From assembly GCA_030562195.1 (NCBI GenBank), contig JAUJPP010000003.1, positions 29,642,602 to 29,706,601 on the forward strand: a stretch of DNA of 64,000 nucleotides, read 5' to 3'. A program made the translations under genes and the position numbers. The notes beneath the pieces are model-generated. The model did no database searches. It was not told the DNA's origin and worked only from the letters and a program-made list of their open reading frames with translations. Shown piece after piece: positions 22,235 through 32,003 of the stretch. The DNA comes from Nipponacmea schrenckii. Taxonomy: Eukaryota; Mollusca; Gastropoda; Lottiidae. Position 1 is the stretch's first letter; each line of letters starts with the position of its first letter.

Positions 22235-22734
22235 NNNNNNNNNNNNNNNNNNNNNNNNNNNNNNNNNNNNNNNNNNNNNNNNNNNNNNNNNNNNNNNNNN
22301 NNNNNNNNNNNNNNNNNNNNNNNNNNNNNNNNNNNNNNNNNNNNNNNNNNNNNNNNNNNNNNNNNNNNNNNNNNNNNNNNNNNNNNNNNNNNNNNNNNNN
22401 NNNNNNNNNNNNNNNNNNNNNNNNNNNNNNNNNNNNNNNNNNNNNNNNNNNNNNNNNNNNNNNNNNNNNNNNNNNNNNNNNNNNNNNNNNNNNNNNNNNN
22501 NNNNNNNNNNNNNNNNNNNNNNNNNNNNNNNNNNNNNNNNNNNNNNNNNNNNNNNNNNNNNNNNNNNNNNNNNNNNNNNNNNNNNNNNNNNNNNNNNNNN
22601 NNNNNNNNNNNNNNNNNNNNNNNNNNNNNNNNNNNNNNNNNNNNNNNNNNNNNNNNNNNNNNNNNNNNNNNNNNNNNNNNNNNNNNNNNNNNNNNNNNNN
22701 NNNNNNNNNNNNNNNNNNNNNNNNNNNNNNNNNN
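22235..22734. other. Assembly gap, exactly 500 N
   Basis: A fixed-length placeholder; the true size is unknown. It interrupts the satellite domain, where collapsed repeats are likely. Confidence 0.99.
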
Positions 22735-23221
22735 AGGCTGTATTCAATTTCTTGTGGTCAATCAGAATTTCAGTTTTTTCCAAGATGTCGGCAAAACCGT
22801 AAATAATGTCTCCATACGACAATAATGAAAAATGATCTATTGGCTGCAAGATCTTCACCACTTTATATATATATATATATATCTTCGATTCCACTAGATC
22901 CGTCTGACCTTCGTCCGACGCCTAATTCAAACTTACCTAAGACTGATGCTGTCTTTTATCATAAGCAAAACTGATATTTCTAAATTTGAGAAACCACCGA
23001 AGAAATATTCACGAATAAGATGGTCACGAACAGATTCTAAGGAAAATAAAGTAACTATTGAATAAACCAAAGATTCTTGAGAAATAATTCAAATCATTCA
23101 CCTTTTTTCGAATTACTTTTAAAAAAAAGATACTATTTTGATGCTGTTGTTGCTCCGGATAAGAAAGAGATGTGTAAGAATTTGCCATTTTAAACATATA
23201 TTTCTCGATCTTTTCTCAATT
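22735..23221. other. Non-satellite island next to the gap
   Basis: Not part of the satellite unit. Holds a (TA)n run near 22863-22882. A minus-strand open frame reads IIYGFADILEKTEILIDHKK, too short to classify. No gene called. Confidence 0.45.
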
Positions 23222-23789
23222 CTAATGGCGCATTAGTAAAACAGCTTACAGCGCATGCTCATGATCATGCGTAATGGAAAATCCGGAAGACGAGAACGCG
23301 AGAACACGAGAGTGCGAGAAGGCGAGAATGCGACAACGCGAGAACACGAGAAAACCGTCAAAACGAGAACGCGAGAATGCGAGAGTAGAACATTATTAAA
23401 GGCGAGAACGCGAGAACGCGAGAGTGCGAGAACACGAGAGTGCGAGAACACGACAGACGAGAACGCGAGAACGGGAGAAAATTAACTGAAAACCCGAAAA
23501 CGAGAACGCGAGAGTGCGAGAACACAGCTAAAGTTATATCTCGCGTTCTCGCACTCTCGACCTTTCATTCACTACAATGTTAATTTCGTTGTACTCTCGC
23601 GTTCTCGCACTCTCGCGTTTTCGCACTCTCGCGTTCTCGCGTTCTCGCACTCTCGCGTTCTCGCACTCTCGCGTTCTCTCACTCTCGCATTCTCGCGTTC
23701 TCGCACTCTCGCGTTCTCGTACTCTCGCGTTCTCAGCGTTCTCGCACTCTCGCGTTCTCGCACTCTCGCCCTAGGGCGAGAACACGAGA
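23222..23789. repeat. CGAGAACG/CGAGAGTG minisatellite with inverted arms, copy 2
   Basis: Second copy of the 21302-21785 block with the same leader (GCGCATGCTCATGATCATGC) and the same two-arm layout: forward words at 23281-23527 and reverse words at 23538-23775. Copy number of the 8-bp words differs from copy 1, as expected for an unstable minisatellite. Confidence 0.93.
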
Positions 23790-25102
23790 ATACAAATGGA
23801 CGCAGTCGGCTTCCATACATAATAGCGGTATTCACTCTTATCGTTTCTTAGGTCGTGTTTTGTGTGCTCGGCCAGCGCTTTAGGGTGGTTACAACTAATT
23901 TGATGGTGATTTACCGAACGAAAAGCGACAAGGCAGTACTAGACACTCAAAACTGCTTACTCGCGTGGCTCCCACACTGACCGAAACGGCATTCAGCGTG
24001 AAGCGAAAAGAAAATCGGACTTTGTGAGATGGAGAGAGAGAAAAAAAGTCCCCCAAAGTTGCCTACATTTTCGCTTTAAACTATAGTCGAAATGATTCTA
24101 ACCTTGAAAAAAAAAATCAAAACCACGACGAGAGGTCCAAATCTCGTGAAAAACATGATCTTCGGTCAATTTTCGGGGCTATTATCGTATAAGTTAAGCA
24201 TTATGACGTCAAAAACAGTGTTATGGAGCCAAAAATGTGCACAGAAAGTCTGGATTGGGCAACAAATTTCAAAATTTTGGTCTCAATTGGCCTAAATTAG
24301 CATTCCCGTCGCCAAAAAACATACCCCACAAGCCTATGTACCAATAACGTTACCTTTAAGGAGACAGTAAAGACGACGTCATAAAAGCGGTATTCACTCT
24401 TATCGTTTCTTAGGTCGTGTTTTGTGTGCTCGGCCAGCGCTTTAGGGTGGTTACAACTAATTTGATGATGATTTACCGAACGAAAAGCGACAAGGCAGTA
24501 CTAGACACTCAAAACTGCTTACTCGCGTGGCTCCCACACTGACCGAAACGGCATTCAGCGTGAAGCGAAAAGAAAATCGGACTTTGTGAGATGGAGAGAG
24601 AAAAAAAAGTCCCCCAAAGTTGTTTACATTTTCGCTTTAAACGATAGTCGAAATGATTCTAACCTTGAAAAAAGCAATCAAAACCACGACGAGAGGTCCA
24701 AATCTCGTGAAAAACGTGATCTTCGGTCAATTCTCGGGGCTATTATCGTATAAGTTAAGCATTATGACGTCAAAAACAATGTTATGGAGCCAAAAATTGG
24801 CACAGAAAGACTGGAGTGGGCAACAAATTTCAAATTCTGGTCTCAATTGGCCTAAATTAGCATTCCCGTCGCCAAAAAAACATACCCCACAAGCCTATGT
24901 ACCAATAACGTTACCTTTAAGGAGACAGTAAAGACGACGTCATAATAGCGGTATTCACTCTTATCGTTTCTTAGCTCGTGTTTTGTGTGCTCGACCAGCG
25001 CTTTAGGGTGGTTACAACTAATTTGATGGTGATTTACCGAACGAAAAGCGACAAGGCAGTACTAGACACTCAAAACTGCTTACTCGCGTGGCTCCCACAG
25101 TG
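23790..25102 (+). repeat. ~560-bp satellite array, plus orientation
   Basis: Successive units repeat every 560-562 bp (AGACGACGTCATAA at about 24371 and 24933). Each unit contains one perfect TGACGTCA palindrome and a stretch whose translation begins MILTLKK; the same peptide recurs in every unit and is best seen as a satellite by-product. Confidence 0.95.
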
Positions 25103-27209
25103 AATCATTTCGACTATCGTTTAAAGCGAAAATGTAGAAAACTTTGGGGGACTTTTTTTCTCTCTCCATCTCACAAAGTCCGATTTTCTTTTCCGTTCAC
25201 GCTGAATGCCGTTTCGGTCACTGTGGGAGCCACGCGAGTAAGCAGTTTTGAGTGTCTAATACTGCCTTGTCGCTTTTCGTTCGGTAAATCACCATCAAAT
25301 TAGTTGTAACCACCCTAAAGCGCTGGCCGAGCACACAAAACACGACCTAAGAAACGATAAGAGTGAATACCGCTATTATGACGTCGTCTTGACTGTCTCC
25401 TTAAAGGTAACGTTATTGGTACATAGGCTTGTGGGGTATGTTTTTTTTGGCGACGGGAATGCTAATTTAGGCCAATTGAGACCAGAATTTGAAATTTGCT
25501 GCCCACTCCAGTCTTTCTGTGCACATTTTTGGCTCCATAACACTGTTTTTGACGTCATAATGCTTAACTTATACGATAATAGCCCCGAGAATTGACCGAA
25601 GATCACGTTTTTCACGAGATTTGGACCTCTCGTCGTGGTCTTGATTGTTTTTTTCAAGGTTAGAATCATTTCGACTATCGTTTAAAGCGAAAATGTAGAA
25701 AACTTTGGGGGACTTTTTTTCTCTCTCCATCTCACAAAGTCCGATTTTCTTTTCCGTTCACGCTGAATGCCGTTTCGGTCACTGTGGGAGCCACGCGAGT
25801 AAGCAGTTTTGAGTGTTCTAGTACTGCCTTGTCGCTTTTCGTTCGGTAAATCACCATCAAATTAGTTGTAACCCCCTAAAGCGCTGGCCGAGCACACAAA
25901 ACACGACCTAAGAAACGATAAGAGTGAATACGCTATTATGACGTCGTCTTGACTGTCTCCTTAAAGGTAACGTTATTGGTACATAGGCTTGTGGGGTATG
26001 TTTTTTTGGCGACGGGAATGCTAATTTAGGCCAATTGAGACCAGAATTTGAAATTTGCTGCCCACTCCAGTCTTTCTGTGCACATTTTTGGCTCCATAAC
26101 ACTGTTTTTGACGTCATAATGCTTAACTTATACGATAATAGCCCCGAGATCACGTTTTTCACGAGATTTGGACCTCTCGTCGTGCTAATTTAGGCCAATT
26201 GAGACCAGAATTTGAAATTTGCTGCCCACTCCAGCTTTCTGTGCACATTTTTGGCTCCATAACACTGTTTTTGACGTCATAATGCTTAACTTATACGATA
26301 ATAGCCCCGAAAACGAGATTTGGACCTCTCGTCGTGGTCTTGATTGTTTTTTTCAAGGTTAGAATCATTTCGACTATCGTTTAAAGCGAAAATGTAGAAA
26401 ACTTTGGGGGACTTTTTTTTTCTCTCCATCTCACAAAGTCCGATTTTCTTTTCCGTTCACGCTGAATGCCGTTTCGGTCACTGTGGGAGCCACGCGAGTA
26501 AGCAGTTTTGAGTGTCTAGTACTGCCTTGTCGCTTTTCGTTCGGTAAATCACCATCAAATTAGTTGTAACCACCCTAAAGCGCTGGCCGAGCACACAAAA
26601 CACGACCTAAGAAACGATAAGAGTGAATACCGCTATTATGACGTCGTCTTGACTGTCTCCTTAAAGGTAACGTTATTGGTACATAGGCTTGTGGGGTATG
26701 TTTTTTTGGCGACGGGAATGCTAATTTAGGCCAATTGAGACCAGAATTTGAAATTTGCTGCCCACTCCAGTCTTTCTGTGCACATTTTTGGCTCCATAAC
26801 ACTGTTTTTGACGTCATAATGCTTAACTTATACGATAATAGCCCGAGAATTGACCGAAGATCACGTTTTTCACGAGATTTGGACCTCTCGTCGTGGTCTT
26901 GATGGTTTTTTTCAAGGTTAGAATCATTTCGACTATCGTTTAAAGCGAAAATGTAGAAAACTTTGGGGGACTTTTTTTCTCTCTCCATCTCACAAAGTCC
27001 GATTTTCTTTTCCGTTCACACTGAATGCCGTTTCGGTCACTGTGGGAGCCACGCGAGTAAGCAGTTTTGAGTGTCTAGTACTGCCTTGTCGCTTTTCGTT
27101 CGGTAAATCACCATCAAATTAGTTGTAACCACCCTAAAGCGCTGGCCGAGCACACAAAACACGAGCTAAGAAACGATAAGAGTGAATACCGCTATTATGA
27201 CGTCGTCTT
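25103..27209 (-). repeat. ~560-bp satellite array, inverted orientation, left part
   Basis: From 25103 every unit is the reverse complement of those to the left. The marker ATGACGTCGTCTTGACTG recurs near 25378, 25938, 26638 and 27197. The 25938-26638 unit is longer by about 142 bp because a piece of the unit is repeated near 26183-26325. The array is interrupted at 27210 by the Ty3/gypsy element. Confidence 0.95.
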
Positions 27210-27403
27210 TGTTTTATTATGTTCTTTATCAATCAAAGAAGATGTAAGCTTGTAGACATATTTATTCATAAGCGGTACATTGATGTGTCCATAGGCCATT
27301 TAGTAAACTTTCTAGAATGAATCGATCATAATGACGTGTCTCTAGTGATGACGTCACACAGCGGGAAATACAAACTTGTTATCTAACAGTACATAATACA
27401 ACA
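27210..27403 (-). repeat. 3' LTR of the Ty3/gypsy element
   Basis: Identical to 31810-32003. Contains a perfect TGACGTCA (CRE-type) palindrome near 27347-27354, a plausible promoter element of U3. Confidence 0.95.
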
Positions 27404-27418
27404 TCCCCCTTATTTAAA
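27404..27418 (-). promoter_or_regulatory. Polypurine tract
   Basis: On the minus strand, AAATAAGGGGGA lies directly before the 3' LTR, where plus-strand DNA synthesis is primed in LTR elements. Confidence 0.75.
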
Positions 27419-27550
27419 GTTATTATGATCAATCTCACATAATACATTAACTAAACACAAATTGTCTATTTTGACACTAGATTTTACATGAGAAAGTCTG
27501 AACATTTGGAAAACCTGTTTGTAAGTATCGTTTAATGAATACATTAACTA

Positions 27551-29131
27551 TTATATTTCTGTAATTAATCTTTTAACCGGTTTCCTTTTGCGTTTAGACT
27601 TTCTTAAAACTTGAGTAAACTTATTTTGAACAACGGGACTAGAATTATTTTCTACAATAGGACTAAACGAATTAACTGGAGGTACTGATGAAAATCTTGT
27701 ATGCTTTTGTGTACCTTCATTACTAACTTCTTGTTGCTCAAAATCTTCAATATCATTGTAAGTAAGCTCTTGATTACAAGACGGTTCACATGGAACTAAG
27801 TTTGATCTATTACGTCTTAAACATCCTTTAGAAGTATTAACAATATAAGAACTAGGAGAAGTATGTTTCTTAACTATTGTTCCATGAGATTTACTGTCTC
27901 TAATAAAAACATTTTGTTCAGGTTCTAAATCTTTTAAACGATTAACCTTATGACGTTTATCAAAATTACATTTAGTTTTAGCTCTATATATCTCTTCCCT
28001 TTCCCTAATTAAACTTAAATAAGACCAATTTGGAGTTAATTCTTTAGGAGACATAGGAACTTGAGTTCTTAATTTTCTGCCGAATAGTAATTCTGCAGGA
28101 CTAAAACCAGAATGTAATGGAGTTGACCTATATGCTAATAATGCTTTATAAGGGTCAACAGATTTCTTAATAAGATTCTTAACTGTTTTTACAGCTTTCT
28201 CAGCAGCTCCATTACTTTGTGGATATATAGGACTGCTGGTAATATGCTCAAACTCGTATTCTTTTGCGAATTCTCTAAATTCTAAAGATGAGTATTGAGG
28301 ACCGTTATCTGATCTAAGCGTTTGAGGAATTCCATGACGAGCGAAAAATGATTTTAAATGAAGTATTACTTCTTTACTTGAAGTGTACGTTAATTTAGCG
28401 ATTTCTATATATCTAGAAAAATAATCAACTACTAACAAATAAGTTTTTCCATGACAAAAATATAAATCACTCCCCACAGTTTCCCATGGTCTATTTGGAA
28501 ATTCTGTAGGCATAAGAGGCTGAAATTGCTGATCACGGTGCTCTGCACACTGAGTACACCTAAAAATTAAGTCTGCGATTTGAGAACTTAAGTTAGGCCA
28601 CCATACACTCTGCATGGCTCGCTCTCTGCATTTAGATACTCCCATATGACCTTCATGGAGCGTATCAAGAATTTCTAATCGCATAGAACTTGGAATTAAA
28701 ATGCGTGATCCGCGCATCAGGATATTTTGTACTAAAGCTATTTCATGACGCACCGGCCAATATGCTCTTAATGCAGTACACAAATTAACCCGATCTGGCC
28801 ATCCATTTTTTACGTATTGCTTAATTTTAGCACACACAGGATCAATTTCCTGTTGTTTTATTATTTCAGTTAAACGATTTTCAATTTTCTTACAATTTTG
28901 CACGACACCCGCTATCATGGCTTCACATTCTTTCGACAAGTCTAAATCCGACTTATCCGCTGTTACAGATAAGGGTGCTCTGCTTAAAGCGTCTGCTAAT
29001 ATTAGGTCTCTGCCCGGGACGTGACTTATTGTATATCTATAACGAAATAAACGTAATCTAAATCTTTGAATTCTTGCAGGTAACTCGTTTACACGTTTGG
29101 TCCCTAACAAGGAAATTATGATCCGTTTCAA
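27551..29131 (-). CDS. Ty3/gypsy pol, end of RNase H and integrase
   Basis: About 526 residues. The N-terminus holds the end of RNase H (RFRLRLFRYRYTISHVPGRD, LADALSRAP). The integrase zinc-binding region reads LHEGHMGVSKCRERA...CTQC. The core carries the three acidic residues: GSDLYFCHGKTYLLVVDYFS, LRSDNGPQYSSLEF and PQSNGAAEKAVK. Integrase inserts the cDNA into the genome. The frame overlaps the upstream ORF by about 74 bp in a different frame, and the RNase H motif is split at that point, which looks like a short out-of-frame deletion and not a designed overlap. Integrase itself looks intact. Confidence 0.9.
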   Translation of the reverse strand: MKRIIISLLGTKRVNELPARIQRFRLRLFRYRYTISHVPGRDLILADALSRAPLSVTADKSDLDLSKECEAMIAGVVQNCKKIENRLTEIIKQQEIDPVCAKIKQYVKNGWPDRVNLCTALRAYWPVRHEIALVQNILMRGSRILIPSSMRLEILDTLHEGHMGVSKCRERAMQSVWWPNLSSQIADLIFRCTQCAEHRDQQFQPLMPTEFPNRPWETVGSDLYFCHGKTYLLVVDYFSRYIEIAKLTYTSSKEVILHLKSFFARHGIPQTLRSDNGPQYSSLEFREFAKEYEFEHITSSPIYPQSNGAAEKAVKTVKNLIKKSVDPYKALLAYRSTPLHSGFSPAELLFGRKLRTQVPMSPKELTPNWSYLSLIREREEIYRAKTKCNFDKRHKVNRLKDLEPEQNVFIRDSKSHGTIVKKHTSPSSYIVNTSKGCLRRNRSNLVPCEPSCNQELTYNDIEDFEQQEVSNEGTQKHTRFSSVPPVNSFSPIVENNSSPVVQNKFTQVLRKSKRKRKPVKRLITEI

Positions 29132-31682
29132 TGTGAAATTTTATACCTATCAAATAATCAGAAAATTTATCACAAGCCCAGGTTACACCTAGTGCTTCTT
29201 TGTCAATTTGAGGATAATTTTGCTCTGCGGAAGTCATTGTTCTCGAGGCAAATAAAACCGGTTTCCAATCATCATTGGAATTAGCTCTTTGAAAGAGTGC
29301 TGCGCCTAACCCAAACTTGGATGCATCTGCATTCACTTTTGTTTCATGATTAGGATTATAATGTTTCAAAATTTTAGGTGAACATAATTCGGATTTAATT
29401 CTTTCAAAAGCAATTTGACGCCTATTTGTCCAAGTGAATTCTACTTTTGGCGATATTAATTCACGCAAAGGCTGTGTCAGTTCAGCTAAATTTGGAGTAA
29501 ATTTGCCTAATTGATGGATAACTCCCAAGATTCTGCGTATTCCGTGAATATCAGTTGGAGATTCCATGTTAGATATTGCCTTTAATTTGTCTGGATCAGG
29601 TTCTATACCACCTTTACTGATGATATGACCTAAAAATTTTACACGAGTTCGTGAAAATTTACATTTTGACAAATTTAAAGTTAATCCCGAGTTTTGAAGT
29701 TTTTCTAAAACTTGGTTTAGCCTTTTATCATGCTCAAATTTTGTTCGTCCAAAAACTAAAATATCGTCCATATGACAAAACACACCTGCAAAACCGTCCA
29801 AGAGTTGCGACATACGTTTTTGAAAATATTCCGGGGCGGAATTTATTCCAAAAGGAAGACGATTAAACTCATATCTCCCGAAAGGAGTCATAAAAGTCGT
29901 TAATGAACGTGATTCAGGACTTATAGCAATTTGGAAGAATCCACTATTGGCATCCAATTTTGACATATAACATGCATCAGATAATTGACCTAATGTGGAC
30001 TCTACAGTAGGAAGCATATAATTTTCAACTAGTACATTTTTGTTCAAAATTGTGAAATCCACACATAATCGAATCCTACCATCGTCTTTATCAATAGGGA
30101 CGATTGGAAAACACCAATCAGTAGGTTTATCTACCCTTGAGATTACACCTGTATCTAATAAATGATTTAACTCAGTTTTAAGTTTTTCATATTGAGGTAA
30201 CTTAACTGCTCTAGATGTAACAACAGAATAAGGAACTGCATCTGGACGTAATCTTATAGTATACTGCCCCTCTAGTTTCCCTAAACCAGTAAATAACTTA
30301 GGATATTTGTCAATAAAGGGTGATCTTGGGCTTACTTCAACCTTACCTATACTTGACTTATTACAGCTATTAATATCATTATCAGTGCGTTCTAAAATAT
30401 TCAAATCTAATATTGCAGGTATACCTAAAAGAGCCTTTGATAAATTCTTAATAACAAAAATATCTTGCACACTACTCTTATTACCTAAGCAGATATTAGC
30501 AGAAAACATACCTATAACAAATAATACCTCTCTACTAGGGCCATATAATATTTTGTTAGGCTTCTTTAACTTAATCATAGGATTTAAAGATTTAATTCTA
30601 TCATACGCTTTTTCAGGAATGGATGTGACCTCTTCGCCTGAGTCTATCTTAAACTCTACAAGAGCTTTATCTACATATGCTTCAACTTTAAAAATATCTT
30701 TTGCAAAAGACATATTATTTATACATGTATCTCCTGAAACAGAGCCTAGAAAAATAAGTTCTGAACTAGAATCATTTCTAGCATTAACACTAAAAACACG
30801 TTTGCTCTGGCAAAGTCTTTCCCAATATCCTAATTTCTGGCACTTTCTACACTTAGAAGTTGCTGCTGGACAATCTTCACGTTTATGCTTGGATCTTCCA
30901 CATCTGTAACACTTATCATTCTGTGAAGTGTTGTTGTGTGAATTTCCTGGCTTCTTATTGTCTTTTGACTTGGGTGACTTTTGTCTGTGTCTCTGAAATT
31001 TCGGTTTTGTTGCTTTCAAAATATTTACATCAGCATTCACTGTTTCTTCTCTCAAAACTTTGTTCTGTGAAATAACTGATTCACTCTGTTTAACTGCATC
31101 GATTGCTTTCTTCAGGGTCAAGGTTGAGCCAAGTTGCAATCTTCTAGACAACTTCTCATCTCTAATACCCACTACAATACGATCACGTATTAGCTGTTCT
31201 CTCAATAAACCATATTCACAGTATTCAGAAAGAGGATAAAGTGCTGTTATGAAACTATCTACGGATTCTCCTTCCTTCTGTACTCTGGAGTTAAATTGCG
31301 CTCTTTCAAATATGACATTTCTTCTAACTATAAAGAAATCATTGAACTTTTGTCTGACGTCTGTGTAACTCATATCGGTATCAGTGTCGACATTAAAACT
31401 TCGATAAATATCTTCAGATTCAGGACCCATGACGTATATTAGCATGTTGATCTGTTTGACCTGACTCTCTTCACTGAGGCCAGATACAACTCTATATCTA
31501 TCGAATCTTCTCAACCATTTCGGCCATAACTGAGTTTCTTGAAAATTGAATTTCTCCGGAGGAGGAACTGTATGTAATTTTACAGGATTATTATGCGCGA
31601 CACCATTCATATTGATGGCTGTAGGTCTAGTTGAGGTTGTAGGTGCACTACTCGAACCCGACTGTCCTTCTTCGTCCGACAT
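29058..31682 (-). CDS. Ty3/gypsy gag-protease-RT-RNase H
   Basis: About 874 residues in one frame from an ATG 110 bp after the primer site. Capsid-like region at ~35-200. Two zinc knuckles follow (CYRCGRSKHKREDC, CRKCQKLGYWERLC). The protease motif is DSGEEVTSIPE; the residue after D-S-G is usually Ala, so Glu may harm activity. RT motifs include LDANSGFFQI, RLPFGINSAPEYF and CHMDDILVFG (M-D-D where Y-V/I-D-D is common). RNase H begins VNADASKFGLGAALFQ and the frame is lost after FHIETDH. The element is therefore probably not self-sufficient despite its youth. Confidence 0.9.
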   Translation of the reverse strand: MSDEEGQSGSSSAPTTSTRPTAINMNGVAHNNPVKLHTVPPPEKFNFQETQLWPKWLRRFDRYRVVSGLSEESQVKQINMLIYVMGPESEDIYRSFNVDTDTDMSYTDVRQKFNDFFIVRRNVIFERAQFNSRVQKEGESVDSFITALYPLSEYCEYGLLREQLIRDRIVVGIRDEKLSRRLQLGSTLTLKKAIDAVKQSESVISQNKVLREETVNADVNILKATKPKFQRHRQKSPKSKDNKKPGNSHNNTSQNDKCYRCGRSKHKREDCPAATSKCRKCQKLGYWERLCQSKRVFSVNARNDSSSELIFLGSVSGDTCINNMSFAKDIFKVEAYVDKALVEFKIDSGEEVTSIPEKAYDRIKSLNPMIKLKKPNKILYGPSREVLFVIGMFSANICLGNKSSVQDIFVIKNLSKALLGIPAILDLNILERTDNDINSCNKSSIGKVEVSPRSPFIDKYPKLFTGLGKLEGQYTIRLRPDAVPYSVVTSRAVKLPQYEKLKTELNHLLDTGVISRVDKPTDWCFPIVPIDKDDGRIRLCVDFTILNKNVLVENYMLPTVESTLGQLSDACYMSKLDANSGFFQIAISPESRSLTTFMTPFGRYEFNRLPFGINSAPEYFQKRMSQLLDGFAGVFCHMDDILVFGRTKFEHDKRLNQVLEKLQNSGLTLNLSKCKFSRTRVKFLGHIISKGGIEPDPDKLKAISNMESPTDIHGIRRILGVIHQLGKFTPNLAELTQPLRELISPKVEFTWTNRRQIAFERIKSELCSPKILKHYNPNHETKVNADASKFGLGAALFQRANSNDDWKPVLFASRTMTSAEQNYPQIDKEALGVTWACDKFSDYLIGIKFHIETDHNFLVRDQTCKRVTCKNSKI

Positions 31683-31792
31683 TTTGTTTCTCTCCGACCA
31701 CGTTTTCTAATTTTTTTTCTCACAAGAAGATTTCTCAGTTATAATTGTATATCAATGTACATACCATTAGCTATTCGCTTCTTCAACATTCA

Positions 31793-31809
31793 ATTAACTT
31801 CTGACACCA
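31793..31809 (-). promoter_or_regulatory. Primer-binding site
   Basis: Directly inside the 5' LTR the minus strand reads TGGTGTCAGAAGTTAAT. The TGG start matches the CCA end of a tRNA; I cannot name the tRNA from sequence alone. Confidence 0.7.
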
Positions 31810-32003
31810 TGTTTTATTATGTTCTTTATCAATCAAAGAAGATGTAAGCTTGTAGACATATTTATTCATAAGCGGTACATTGATGTGTCCATAGGCCATT
31901 TAGTAAACTTTCTAGAATGAATCGATCATAATGACGTGTCTCTAGTGATGACGTCACACAGCGGGAAATACAAACTTGTTATCTAACAGTACATAATACA
32001 ACA
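31810..32003 (-). repeat. 5' LTR of the Ty3/gypsy element
   Basis: Identical to 27210-27403, bounded by the GTCTT duplication on its outer side. Confidence 0.95.

Larger units (their letters stand above)
27210..32003 (-). mobile_element. Ty3/gypsy LTR retrotransposon, identical 194-bp LTRs
   Basis: A 4794-bp element on the minus strand inside a satellite unit. Direct LTRs (27210-27403 and 31810-32003) begin TGTTTTATTATG and end TACAACA, and I see no difference between them. GTCTT is duplicated at 27205-27209 and 32004-32008 (5-bp target duplication). Between the LTRs lie gag, protease, RT, RNase H and integrase. Domain order with integrase last, two CCHC knuckles and no env fit the Ty3/gypsy group; similarity is to the K02A2.6-like/Mag-type elements common in invertebrates. 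Confidence 0.95.

Noticed and set aside
22056..22894. Long open frames across the N gap
   Set aside because: They are open only because N bases cannot form stops.
21346..23835. Arg/Glu/Ser-rich open frames over the CGAGAACG repeats
   Set aside because: They exist on both strands and in several frames simply because the 8-bp words lack stops; no start context or conserved protein outside the repeat.
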